Below, piece by piece: positions 48,050 through 58,300 of a DNA stretch of 64,000 nucleotides. The stretch is from assembly GCA_030063045.1 (NCBI GenBank), contig JAQSEB010000115.1:124001-188000 (forward strand). The letters are read 5' to 3'. The translations under genes and the position numbers were made by a program. The notes under the pieces were generated by a model, which had not been told where the DNA came from, did not search any database, and saw nothing but the letters and a program-made list of their open reading frames with translations. How positions within the stretch are numbered: the stretch's first letter is position 1; every line of letters starts with the position of its first letter. This DNA is from Pratylenchus scribneri (taxonomy: Eukaryota; Nematoda; Chromadorea; Rhabditida; Pratylenchidae).

Positions 48050-49562
48050 CGAAGTTTTGGTATATTTTTGTGTATCATTCCGGAAAATGTTTTGTGTTTC
48101 ATACCGGAAAATGTTTTTGTGTTTCATTCCGGAAAATGTTTTTGTGTTTCATTCCGGAAAATGTTTTTGTGTTTCATTCCGGAAAATGTTTTTGTGTTTC
48201 ATTCCGGAAAAAAAATGTTTTTGTGTTTCATTCCGGAAAATGTTTTGTTTTTGTGTTTTATTCCGGAAAATGTTTTGTTTTTGTGTTTTATTCCGGAAAA
48301 TGTTTTTGTGTTTCATTCCGGAAAAAAAATGTTTTTGTGTTTCATTCCGGAAAATGTTTTTGTGTTTCATTCCGGAAAATGTTTTTGTGTTTCATTCCGG
48401 AAAATGTTTTTGTGTTTCATTCCGGAAAAAAAATGTTTTTGTGTTTCATTCCGAAAAATGTTTAATGTTTTTGTGTTTCATTCCGGAAAATGTTTTTGTG
48501 TTTCATTCCGGAAAAAAATGTTTTTGTGTTTCATTCCGGAAAATGTTTTTGTGTTTCATTCCGGAAAATGTTTAAAAGTTTTTGTATTTCATTCCGGAAA
48601 ATGTTTAAATGTTTGTGTTTCATTCCGGAAAAAAATGTTTTTGTGTTTCTTTCCGGAAAATGTTTTTGTGTTTCATTCCGTAAAATGTTTTTGTGTTTCA
48701 TTCCGGAAAATGTTTTTGTGTTTCATTCCGTAAAATGTTTTTGTGTTTCATTCCGGAAAATGTTTTTGTGTTTCATTCCGAAAAATGTTTAATGTTTTTG
48801 TGTTTCATTCCGGAAAATGTTTTTGTGTTTCATTCCGTAAAATGTTTTTGTGTTTCATTCCGGAAAATGTTTTTGTGTTTCATTCCGGAAAATGTTTAAA
48901 AGTTTTTGTATTTCATTCCGGAAAATGTTTAAATGTTTGTGTTTCATTCCGGAAAAAAATGTTTTTGTGTTTCATTCCGGAAAATGTTTTTGTGTTTCAT
49001 TCCGTAAAATGTTTTTGTGTTTCATTCCGGAAAATGTTTTTGTGTTTCATTCCGGAAAATGTTTTTGTGTTTCATTCCGGAAAAAAATGTTTTTGTGTTT
49101 CATTCCGGAAAATGTTTTTGTGTTTCATTCCGGAAAATGTTTTTGTGTTTCATTCTGGAAAATGTTTTTGTGTTTCATTCCGGAAAATGTTTTTGCGTTT
49201 CATTCCGGAAAATGTTTTAATGTTTTTGTGTTTCATTCCGGAAAATGTTTTTGTGTTTCATTCCGGAAAATGTTTAAATGTTTGTGTTTCATTCCGGAAA
49301 AAAATGTTTTTGTGTTTCATTCCGGAAAATGTTTTTGTGTTTCATTCCGGAAAATGTTTTTGTGTTTCATTCCGGAAAATGTTTTTGTGTTTCATTCCGG
49401 AAAAAAAATGTTTTTGTGTTTCATTCCGGAAAATGTTTTTGTGTTTCATTCCGGAAAATGTTTTTGTGTTTCATTCTGGAAAATGTTTTTGTGTTTCATT
49501 CCGGAAAATGTTTTTGCGTTTCATTCCGGAAAATGTTTTAATGTTTTTGTGTTTCATTCCCA
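48050..49562. repeat. 25-bp minisatellite (array MS8), about 60 copies
   Basis: Units of TTTCATTCCGGAAAATGTTT plus TTGTG, with variants from A-tract expansion (GGAAAAAAAATG), GTAAAATG and CTGGAAAATG, and spacers such as AATGTTTAAAAG. Higher-order repeats are visible: a block around 48.58-48.79 kb recurs near 48.89-49.0 kb, and 49.08-49.23 kb recurs at 49.40-49.56 kb. Because 25 is not a multiple of 3, all three forward frames stay open for hundreds of bases; I do not regard this as coding. Confidence 0.97.
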
Positions 49563-49804
49563 AGGTTTTATCATTATGAGCATTTTTTAAAGAGATAGAT
49601 AAAATTAACGGTCAAAAATTGGTTTCGTTGGACCAAAAAACAAAGAGGAAAACGACAAAATTTAGATGAGCGGGAATTTTGATGATGATTTTATATGGTG
49701 GAGAGTCAAAAACAACAACAAAAATATAATTAAATAAGTCCGTAGAGTCCATTTTGATGATTTTCTTCATATTCCGTCTTATTCCTTTCCTCATCCTTCT
49801 TCAT

Positions 49805-50765
49805 TCAGTTTCCACCACCATTGTTGGTCTCATCCACGTCTTCCGGTTCATCCGCTGCGGTGTCCTCATTGGTCCAAAGTGTGAGATTGTCGCGAAGCAA
49901 TTGCATGATCATAGTGGAATCCTTGTAGCTCTCCTCATTCAGGGTGTCCAGCTCGGCGATGGCATCATCGAATGACTGAATAAAATAATGAATAAAACTT
50001 AAGGTCTGGAAAAAACCTGTTTGGCCAATTGGCAAGCCTTGTCCGAAGCGTTCAGAATCTCGAAGTAGAAGACGGAGAAGTTCAGTGCCAAGCCCAGACG
50101 AATTGGATTGGTCGGCTGCATTTTGTCCTTGGCAATGTCGAATGCCTCTTGGTAGCCTTCTTGGGACTTCTCAATGACGTCTAAATTCAGGAAATTATGA
50201 TTTATTCAGTTATTCAAAAAACATACTGGTCCGATCATCTCCGGTGGCGACCTCGGCCAAATAGCGATAGTAGTCGCCCTTCATCTTCAGGTAGAACACT
50301 TTGGAGTCGGCAGTGGTGGCCTTTGGGACGAGATATTTGTCCAGCAAATCCTGAAGAATATTAAGTATTTATTGATTTATCCTATTCTTCTTTTTGCTTA
50401 CCAAAACATCATGGCAAATTGTGCGCAACTCCTGTTCAACCTTCTCCCGGTATTCTTTGACCACTTGTTGCTTCTTCTTCCGCTCTTCCGAACCACCGTC
50501 GATCTTTTGCTCAATGTTGGCGATGGTACGCCATGCTGAACGACGAGAACCAACCACATTCTTGTAGGCACCCGAGAGCAAATTGCGTTCCTCATTGGTC
50601 AATTCCCCATCGCCGCCAAGTTCGGTGACCTCCTTCATTGCTTGAGCCATGTCCTCGTAACGTTCAGTCTGCAAAAATTTTGTTTTAATGAGGATAACAA
50701 TCTTTTACCCTTACCTGTTCGGCAAGTTTTGCACGTTGAACAAGTTTGACCTTATTCTCGGCCAT
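49805..50765 (-). CDS. 14-3-3 protein (phosphoserine/threonine-binding adaptor)
   Basis: Dimeric cytosolic adaptor binding phosphorylated clients; 258 aa. Exons in transcription order: 50765-50715, 50668-50402, 50350-50227, 50180-50017, 49975-49805. Signatures in order are [39 protein letters not shown] (with the phosphate-binding Lys and Arg), [36 protein letters not shown], and [20 protein letters not shown] followed by [11 protein letters not shown]. The C-terminal tail is short, acidic and ends in Asn/Gly residues. It resembles nematode PAR-5/FTT-2 most, but which of the two paralogues cannot be told by eye. Confidence 0.98.
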
Positions 50766-52083
50766 TATTGTTGTTGTTTACGTTTAGCTTTGTTGAAATT
50801 TTAAAGCGTTTTTCGAATTTAAGCTAAAATTAAAATAAAGTTTAAGTGATTATTTAGGTTGTCGGAATATTTCACGCTTATTATGAGAATATTTTGTGAG
50901 AGGTGGGCTGATTGGGAAACAATGGAAACAAATATCTAATTAATTTAATTACCAGCAGAAGAGCTTATGTTTTAAAATGATATTAGTGGAATTTTTAAGA
51001 ATTTTTTAATGAGAATTCGGATTTTTTACAGAGTTAAACCCATTCCCATTCTGCTGAAGCCGTAGTAAAAGAATAGAATCATTGGGATTTACCAATGATT
51101 TTGTTGGGATATCCCAACAATTCGTAGTAAAAGAACTCCCAATGATTTCATTGGGATTTACCAACAATTATCATTGGGAAATACCAAGATTAATTTTCGC
51201 TGGTAGTAAAAGAAAAAACCAATGGTTTTTTAACAACGAAATCTTGGTGAATCCCAATGATTTTCCACAACGCTCATTTGTCGAAAAACTTTTTTCCCAA
51301 CGGTTTTAGAGCCGTAATTAAATTTTTAATTTAAATTATAAAAATAAGATAAAAATATTTTCTAATAGAAAAAACTCTGCTCTACCTTCCCATATAAAAA
51401 TCTTAATTTTATGTTCACGTTAAATATTTTTAAATGATTTTTGAAAGACAATTTTAGGTTCATAAGAAAGCCCGAATTTTTTTACACATCCCTATGAAAG
51501 GAAAAATATTTTATAGACTCTATTTATAAAATTAAAACTAAATAAAAATCTTTGGGAAAACAATGAAATCATTGGGACTTCTTTTACTACGAAATCAAAG
51601 GGAATTTATCTTGGTAATCACCAATGAATTTCCCATTGGTTAAAAACAATACAATGGTAAATCCCAACGATTATTTTACTACGACTTCTGCTTTTGTAAA
51701 ACAGATTTTTTTTATCAAGCTTGTGTGTTCATTCATCGAGAATCACAATATCAATCAATCAATCAATCATTATTGATTAATCGAAGATTAAAAAACTGAA
51801 AAAAAATGAAGCTTTTGGATAAAAATTCTCCTACATTTTGCAAATTATTTTGGCGGAAATTCAAAAAACCAAAAACTCAACGTACCGTACCTAAAGGCCT
51901 ACGTAACACTAATAAAAAGTACTCAATAATTTGTCGACCAAATTATTTATTGTTTAATTTTTTACTAAATTTTTCTGACCATTTTAAAAAAATTGTTAAA
52001 ATTAAAATTTAAAAATAAAATGTTTTGACATTTACAAGTAAAAATAAATGTGATGATCAAATTGTGTGTAAAATAATATTTAT
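50766..52083. other. Intergenic region between 14-3-3 and KTI12
   Basis: 1.3 kb with the 14-3-3 promoter at its left edge and the KTI12 3' end at its right edge. About half is a foldback element (51.05-51.70 kb). Nothing else with coding potential. Confidence 0.5.
51048..51702. mobile_element. Foldback element upstream of 14-3-3, about 650 bp
   Basis: The left end TTCTGCTGAAGCCGTAGTAAAA pattern (CTGCTGAAGCCGTAGTAAAA) pairs with the right end TTTTACTACGACTTCTGCTT. The subterminal CGTAGTAAAAGAA motif is repeated directly and inverted at about 51,062, 51,123, 51,204 and 51,585, with ATTGGGATTTACCAA-type subrepeats between. No coding capacity. Confidence 0.7.
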
Positions 52084-54078
52084 TCATGGCGTGGAATTCA
52101 AAAAATTAACAAATAATGATCCAATTGAATCCAAATTATCGATTGGATGTGTTCGAATATATGTGATGAATTGTTGACGAATTCGGTTCAACTGGGGCAA
52201 AGTGCGTGGTTTTGTGAAATTCACCTTAAATTTTAATAATTAAATTAATTTTTTTAATCTAAAAACCTTATTTTCATCCTTTTCTCCATCCAAATCCAAA
52301 ACGATTAATTTTTGTCCGAATGTTGCTGTCCTCTGTGCCGCCAACAATTTGTTCACAATTTCTTGGGTTTTGCAATCCAATTCATGGAGTGAAATTTGTG
52401 CGCCAGTTTTTGGTTTTGTGCACAGATTCGCCGTCAATTCTTTGCCCTAAAATTATTAAATGAATAAATTTTATTTGATTAAAATTAATTTTGGAAAATG
52501 GAAATATTTAATTTGCTGTTAAAATACATTCGAAATTGCCGAAATTTTATAACGTTTAAACCTTAATACCCAAATACCCAATTGATAAATAAATCTCATC
52601 AATGCGAATCATTTGATAATGTTTTGTCTCATAGGTTTAATCGATTCTAACTTATAGTTTTGAACCATTAAACCAAAATAGGTTTAAACCGTTAAATACC
52701 CCTTTCATTTTGATCAAACCATTAAAAATTATATACCATTCAATGCGTCTTGACCAGACCTATCCAATTTTGGGTATATATGGTTTAGGAATTTATTAGG
52801 GTAAACCCTTATTATTTTGGCAATTATGTTCACTTTTTTCTGCAATTTCAATAGTTTTTTGACCAAATCTAATATTAAAATTAAATAATAATTAAATTTA
52901 ATTTAACCTCAACTAAACAAGCATACAAATCTTCTAAAGGCAATGGAATTTGTTTTGGCAATTTGCATTCATCATTAGGAAGAAATTCCTCTTCCTCATC
53001 CTTCATTTCGTCCATTTTTCCAATTCCAATTCGTCGCATTTTTTCTTCTCTCTCTTCAATTTCACCAGCTTCTTCACCGAATTTCAATTCCTCATTTAAA
53101 ATTAATAATTCTCCATCTTCTTTATGCCCACCAATTTGTAAAGTGAATAAAGGTGAGTCCTAAAAAATATTTAAATAAATATTTTTCACATTTACCCATC
53201 TATTTTTTGGATCCGGCTGTTCATAACGCCTCGAAAGTGCGCAAAGAATTTCTTCGGAATATCTAAAATATTTTTATAAAATTTTATTACATTTTTATTA
53301 GTAACCTCGAATTTTCGTCTGACTTTTGTGCATTCAACCATTTACAAACATTCAATGGAGCATTGCAATAAATCACCGCATAACGGGTTTGACAATTTTT
53401 TGCAAGGCAAAACAGTTCATAGCGATAGCCTTAAATTGAATTGAAATTTATTTTTAATTAATTAAATTTAATGGGAAATACTTATAATGGTTTAAGGATT
53501 TATCCTACATTCACAAACCATAAATATACCCAAAATTGGATAGAGTTGGTCAAGACGCATCGAATGGTATAAAATTTTTAATGGTTTGGTCAAAATTAAA
53601 GGGTATTAAACGGTTTAAACCAATTTTGGTTTAATGGTTTAAAACCGTAAGTTAGAATTGGTTAAACCCAAGTCAAAACATTATCAAATGATGCCCTTTT
53701 GATGAGATTTATCAATATTGAACCGTTATAATCTTTTCGACATTTTTGATATTATCCAATTTTTAATTAATTTTTACAACCTTTTATATGGTTTAATGAG
53801 TCGCAAATGACAATTGTATTTTTGTCCAGCAATCTTTGCACGGATGAACGCAACGCACTTCGTATTGCCTTTTCCTTAAATATAAATAATTAATATTAAT
53901 TTAAGCCCAATTTTAAAACCTTTTTGAAATCACTGTAAATTGAACGGCAAAAATTTACATTGTCTTCGTCTCTGACCAATTCCACATTTTTACCGTGTTC
54001 TTTAAAATACGCAGCCAATCTTTCAGCAATTGTACTTTTTCCAGAAGATGGCCTACCCGAAATTATTAATAATGGCAT
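52084..54078 (-). CDS. KTI12 homologue (P-loop Elongator-associated protein)
   Basis: Small P-loop ATPase that supports Elongator-dependent modification of wobble uridines in tRNA; 338 aa. Exons in transcription order: 54078-53920, 53874-53781, 53429-53306, 53262-53196, 53159-52908, 52446-52267, 52224-52084. The Walker A motif is GRPSSGKST at residues 8-16 at the very N-terminus. Then come VICDSLNHIKGYRYELFC (Walker B-like with the following RYELFC), NRWDSPLF, and a C-terminal tRNA-binding-like domain (LNRIRQQFI near the end). An acidic insert (EEAGEIEEREEK to EEEEFLPNDE) lies in exon 5. Several introns end in AAG. Introns 2 and 5 hold oppositely oriented M2 repeats. Confidence 0.93.
52550..52828 (+). 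mobile_element. M2 family repeat in KTI12 intron 5
   Basis: It begins AACGTTTAAACCTTAATACC and contains TAGTTTTGAACCATTAAACC, ATTATATACCATTCAATGCG and GACCAGACCTATCCAATTTT. Orientation is the same as the eRF1 upstream copy. Confidence 0.83.
53479..53744 (-). mobile_element. M2 family repeat, inverted copy in KTI12 intron 2
   Basis: TACCCAAAATTGGATAGAGT, GGTCAAGACGCATCGAATGG, GGGTATTAAACGGTTTAAAC and GTAAGTTAGAATTGGTTAAA in order, i.e. reverse complement of the copy at 52.55 kb. The pair brackets exons 3 to 5. Confidence 0.83.
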
Positions 54079-55351
54079 TTTTTGAGCTGAATTTTGTCAT
54101 TAAAAAAAGTTGAAAATTTAAAGAATTAATTTGTTCTGATTTCTATCTCAGGTTATTAGAGCGGATTTCAATATTTTGTTTGCGAACTTAAAATAGATTG
54201 TTTGAAAATAACAAAAACATGTTTATATGTTTTTTTTTTGTTGATTTGAATGGATTTCTAGATTTCTACGTCAATTTTATCAATGTTTTGGCATTTTTAG
54301 CCGTCGATATTTCGGCATTTTTGGCAATCGTAAAGAATCCGCATCCCAAAAAATTTTTTTGTTTAATTTTTCAAAAATTAGTTTATAGGGGTTTTCGGGG
54401 GCGTAGAAGACGAATCTGACATTCATTTTGTTATATCTTACAATCTTGGTAAGAAAATGTCAACTTTTACCAAGGAAATGCATAGGGGGGACCAAGGGCA
54501 TGTTTGACGAAAATTTTTTATATAGCCAAATAATAGCTCAATCAACGCAGCTCGATGAGCTGAGTCCAATGGTATGAATTTTATTTTATAATATTGCGTT
54601 TCGTTCAAGTTAGTGGTCTAAATACCTTACCAAGACAGATATTTCTTTTGATCATAACTTGTCAATAACTCCATATTACCTTATAAAAATACTACCATTG
54701 GACTCAGCTCATCGAGCTGCTTTGATTGAGCTATTATTTGGCTATATAAAAAATTTTCGTCAAACATGCCCTTGGTCCCCCCTATGCATTTCCTTGGTAA
54801 AAGTTGACATTTTCTTACCAAGATTGTAAGATATAACAAAATGAATGTCAGATTCGTCTTCTACGCCCCCGAAAACCCCTATAAACTAATTTTTGAAAAA
54901 TTAAACAAAAAAAATTTTTTGGGATGCGGATTCTTTACGATTGCCGCATTTTTTTTGCTATTTTCGTCAATATTTTGCAGAATTTTGAACAATTTTACTA
55001 AATTTTATTTTAGTTTTTAGAATGTTCTTTAAAATTATTATAAAATTTTGAAAAATTGAGGCATTTTTTAAAATTTCTAGATGTCTAGAAAAAGGTATTT
55101 TTTAGAATGAAATTTTTTTGATAAAATATGTTTTTTAAAATTCATCAATATTTCAGGATTTTTCGATAATATAATCCGTTCTATATTTATTATCATAAAT
55201 TAAATACTTTGAAATTCAATATTCAACCATAAATAGGTAATCAACTTTATGGTCGAGAATAATTAAATTGAAATAGAAACAATTTACAAAAATTCAAATA
55301 TTTAATGAAAAAAAAAATTCAATTTATTTAATCATTCATTTCATAAATAAT
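54079..55351. other. Intergenic region between KTI12 and NCBP3-like gene
   Basis: 1.27 kb, half occupied by a 623-bp foldback element. The remainder is AT-rich with no exon. KTI12 and the NCBP3-like gene lie in the same orientation here. Confidence 0.5.
54323..54945. mobile_element. Foldback element (M4 family) with 8-bp target-site duplication
   Basis: A 623-bp near-perfect palindrome with arms of about 220 bp or more. It starts GGCAATCGTAAAGAATCCGC and ends with the exact complement GCGGATTCTTTACGATTGCC. The 8 bases GCATTTTT flank it on both sides (54315-54322 and 54946-54953). The arms contain GGGGGCGTAGAAGACGAATC and GCTCAATCAA-GCAGCTCGATGAGCTG with their complements. An 8-bp duplication is typical of hAT-type insertion. 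No transposase is present. Confidence 0.85.
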
Positions 55352-58300
55352 TCATTCCTCGTCATCGGATCCCTTCAAAGCTTGCAAAAACTTCTTTGCG
55401 CCCCGGCCTCTGGAACGAATTTTGATTCCGCCAATTTCCGTTACCTTCACTGCTTCATCACTTCCGGTGGCCTTTGAACCGGCTTCTTCGACTTCATTGT
55501 CCTCATTTTTGGTCGCATCAACGTCCTCGAAAAATCGAGTATCCTTTTTGGAAGAATGGAATTAAATTTATAATTAATTATTGATTTATTTACATGTTCA
55601 TAGTCCCAATCCAGCTCGTTGCCTTTCTCGTCGAATACATTCAAACCCGGGCGAATCTTTGAATTCTTATAGGCGAAATTCTCTAGAAAATATATTTTAT
55701 TTATAAAATGGGTGAAATTTATATTAGGGCCTGGATTTTTAGGTAGCAAAAATCGACAATTTTTTGTCTATGAAGGTTTCTCGTGAAATTTGCCAAAATT
55801 ACATTTCGGAAAAACCTCAATTTTTTTCCTTTTTATGTATTTATTTTTCTAATGAAATTTTTCCCGAAAAATGAAAATATATGGCAAAAATTATGTCAAA
55901 AATGGGTTTCGGGAACCTTAAAAATAGGTAATTTTTGGTTTTATTGAATTTTTCTAATTACATTTTCCTCAAAAAATGCCAAAAATATTTATAAGTTTAA
56001 AAATCATGTTAATAAAATAAATGCTTAAAAAGTCTCAAAATCTAAAAATCTGGTATTCGGACACTAATAATTATTATTTATTAAATAACCTTCTGATTCC
56101 TGCTCTCTGGCAATGTAGACGGATCTGCGCAGTTCAAAACCGGATGCGAAGCGGACAAAGACCAATTTGTTGTCAGGAATGTGTTGGGTGATTACACGCC
56201 ATTTTCCTGTAAAGAATTTAATTTCTTTTGAGAATATTTATTTGGTTTACCATTTGGAATTTTGACATTTTCCACATCCACTTCCACCACAGTGCTGTCC
56301 GAGCGAAGCATTGAACCCTTCCTCTTCCGTGGACTTTCATCGGCTGCAATTGTAAATGTAAATAATTAGTTTTAGTGTTGGTTAAAGTCGGTTTTAAACC
56401 GGTTTCAAAATTGGTTTTAAATCGGGAATTAAAGTTGGTTTTAAACCGGTTTCAAAGTTGGTTTTAAAAGCTGGAATCTCTGTTGGGTTTAACTGGAATC
56501 TTAAAATCGGTTATAAACTGGAATTAAAATTGGTTTTAAACCGGAATCAAATTTTTTGTTAAACCCGAATCTCAAAAAGGTTTTTAAACCGTAAAATCAA
56601 AAATGGTTTTAAACCAGCCAGAATGAATTATAAATATCACAAAATAAAAACATTAATAAATGTAAAAACCTTTAATAATGGCCACATCCTCGCCATCCTC
56701 CTCCTTCACTTGTCCCTCTTCTTCATCCTCCTCTGAACTTTCCATCAATTCGCCCTCTTCCGGCTTTTTTGCCCGTCGAATGCGGCGCAACGGTTTGGAC
56801 ATTTCCAACAGCATCTTCGGATTGATTGATTTTAGTTTGAATTTTGGATCAAAAATTACCTCGGCGGCGATGATTGGATTGGCGAATGTGACGATGAATG
56901 CGTTGGAATTGTCCAATGGACGAACATTTTCCGGGTTGAATTGGGCAAAAATGCTTAAATATTAAATATTTTTTTTGTTTTCCTCAATTTAATTCCACTA
57001 TTTTAAGGAAAATATTTATTGTGAACCGGTTCAATGGTTTATTCTAAACCAATAAACCTTACATCCAATCGATAAATCTCATCAAAATGCACCATTTGAT
57101 TATGTTTTGGCTTTGGATTTAACTAGGGTTAATTACCCGTTGACGGGTAGGGTAGTCGGGTAGGGTACCCGTAAGGATTTTGGGCAAATTACCCTACCCG
57201 TTACCCGGACCCCAATTACCCGTATTACCCATTACCCGCACCTTGACTACCCGACTACCCGCCTACCCGTAACCTTTTTAAAGCCACCATTTAGGGAACA
57301 AAAATTGTATTTTTTTATGCAGGGCTCTCAGAATGCCTGATTTATCAGGTTTTCCCTGATTTTTCGGATTTTGCCTGACAAAAACCTGATTTCGGAAAAA
57401 GCCTGATAAAGCCTGATTTTGACCAATTTTCTGAAATTATAAAAATTTTTCGCTGCGTGGCTAATTTTATCTCTAATTTTTCGCTGCGCGGCTAATTTTA
57501 TCTCTAATTTTTCGCTGCGCGGCTAAATTTGGCTCTAATTTTTCGCTGCGCGGTTAATTTTGGCTCTAATTTTTCGCTGCATGGCTAATTTTGGCTCTAA
57601 TTTTTCGCTGCATGGCTAATTTTGGCTCTGATTTTTCGCTGCGCGCCTAATTTTGGCTTAAATTTTCCTCTATCGGGGCCATTTTTAGACCTAATTTTTC
57701 GCTGCGCGGCCATTACAAAAACCAAATTTTTCGCTGCCGTGGGCAATTTTAGGGAGGCGCAAAATGGGTGGTTGTCCTGCCCTCCTTGCCAACGTATGTT
57801 TGGACGGATGAAAGAAACAGTTTTAAAGTTGATACAGTGAATGCCCTTGTTTCGATTAAAGAAAATTCTGAATTTAATTGTTCACAAGCATTTAATATGT
57901 TTATTTCAAAGCCTGAATTGTTGCAAAAGGCAAAGATTTTAGTGAAGAAGAATTTGAAGATGAAGAAGAGTTTTTATTATTTTTTATTATGATATTTATT
58001 TTGGCCAATTTTAAAAATTTTATTAAACGAATTTCAAAAAATGTCTTAACAAGGAACGGGTAGGGTAGTACCCGCGGGTATTTTTCGAGTTTGGCCTACC
58101 CTACCCATTACCCGGACCCCAATTACCCGTTACCCGCTTTTTCATTACCCGCCCCCGGGTAATTAACCCTAGATTTAACCAATTCCAACTTATTTATGGT
58201 TTTGAACCATTAAACCAAAAATGAGTTTAAACCGTTTAATACCCTTTAATTTTGACTGAACCATAACCAAATTATTTACCATTTAAAGCGTCTTGATCAC

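Larger units (their letters stand above)
39594..49804. other. Ten-kilobase region without a recognised gene
   Basis: Between the start of the RBR gene and the end of the 14-3-3 gene. Long open frames occur on both strands, but their translations are low-complexity (Pro/Ser/Leu-rich opposite Gly/Arg/Glu-rich) and show no domain or conserved splice structure. The region alternates GC-richer purine-skewed blocks (39.6-40.6, 41.4-42.7, 44.3-44.7 kb) with minisatellites at 40.75-41.27, 46.2-46.75 and 48.05-49.56 kb. Non-coding RNA or distal promoter function cannot be judged by eye. Confidence 0.45.
57124..58171. mobile_element. hAT-like DNA transposon, non-autonomous, with 8-bp TSD
   Basis: 1,048 bp with perfect 16-bp terminal inverted repeats TAGGGTTAATTACCCG and an exact 8-bp target-site duplication GATTTAAC (57116-57123 and 58172-58179). 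The subterminal regions are rich in TACCCG/CGGGTA motifs in both orientations. Internal content is a tandem repeat at 57.44-57.72 kb and a short remnant frame resembling the C-terminal end of hAT transposases. TIR and TSD length fit the hAT superfamily. Confidence 0.88.

Noticed and set aside
48057..49590. Long Cys/Phe-rich open reading frames (up to 278 codons)
   Set aside because: They are the by-product of a stop-free 25-bp tandem repeat open in all three phases, with no start context, codon bias or domain.
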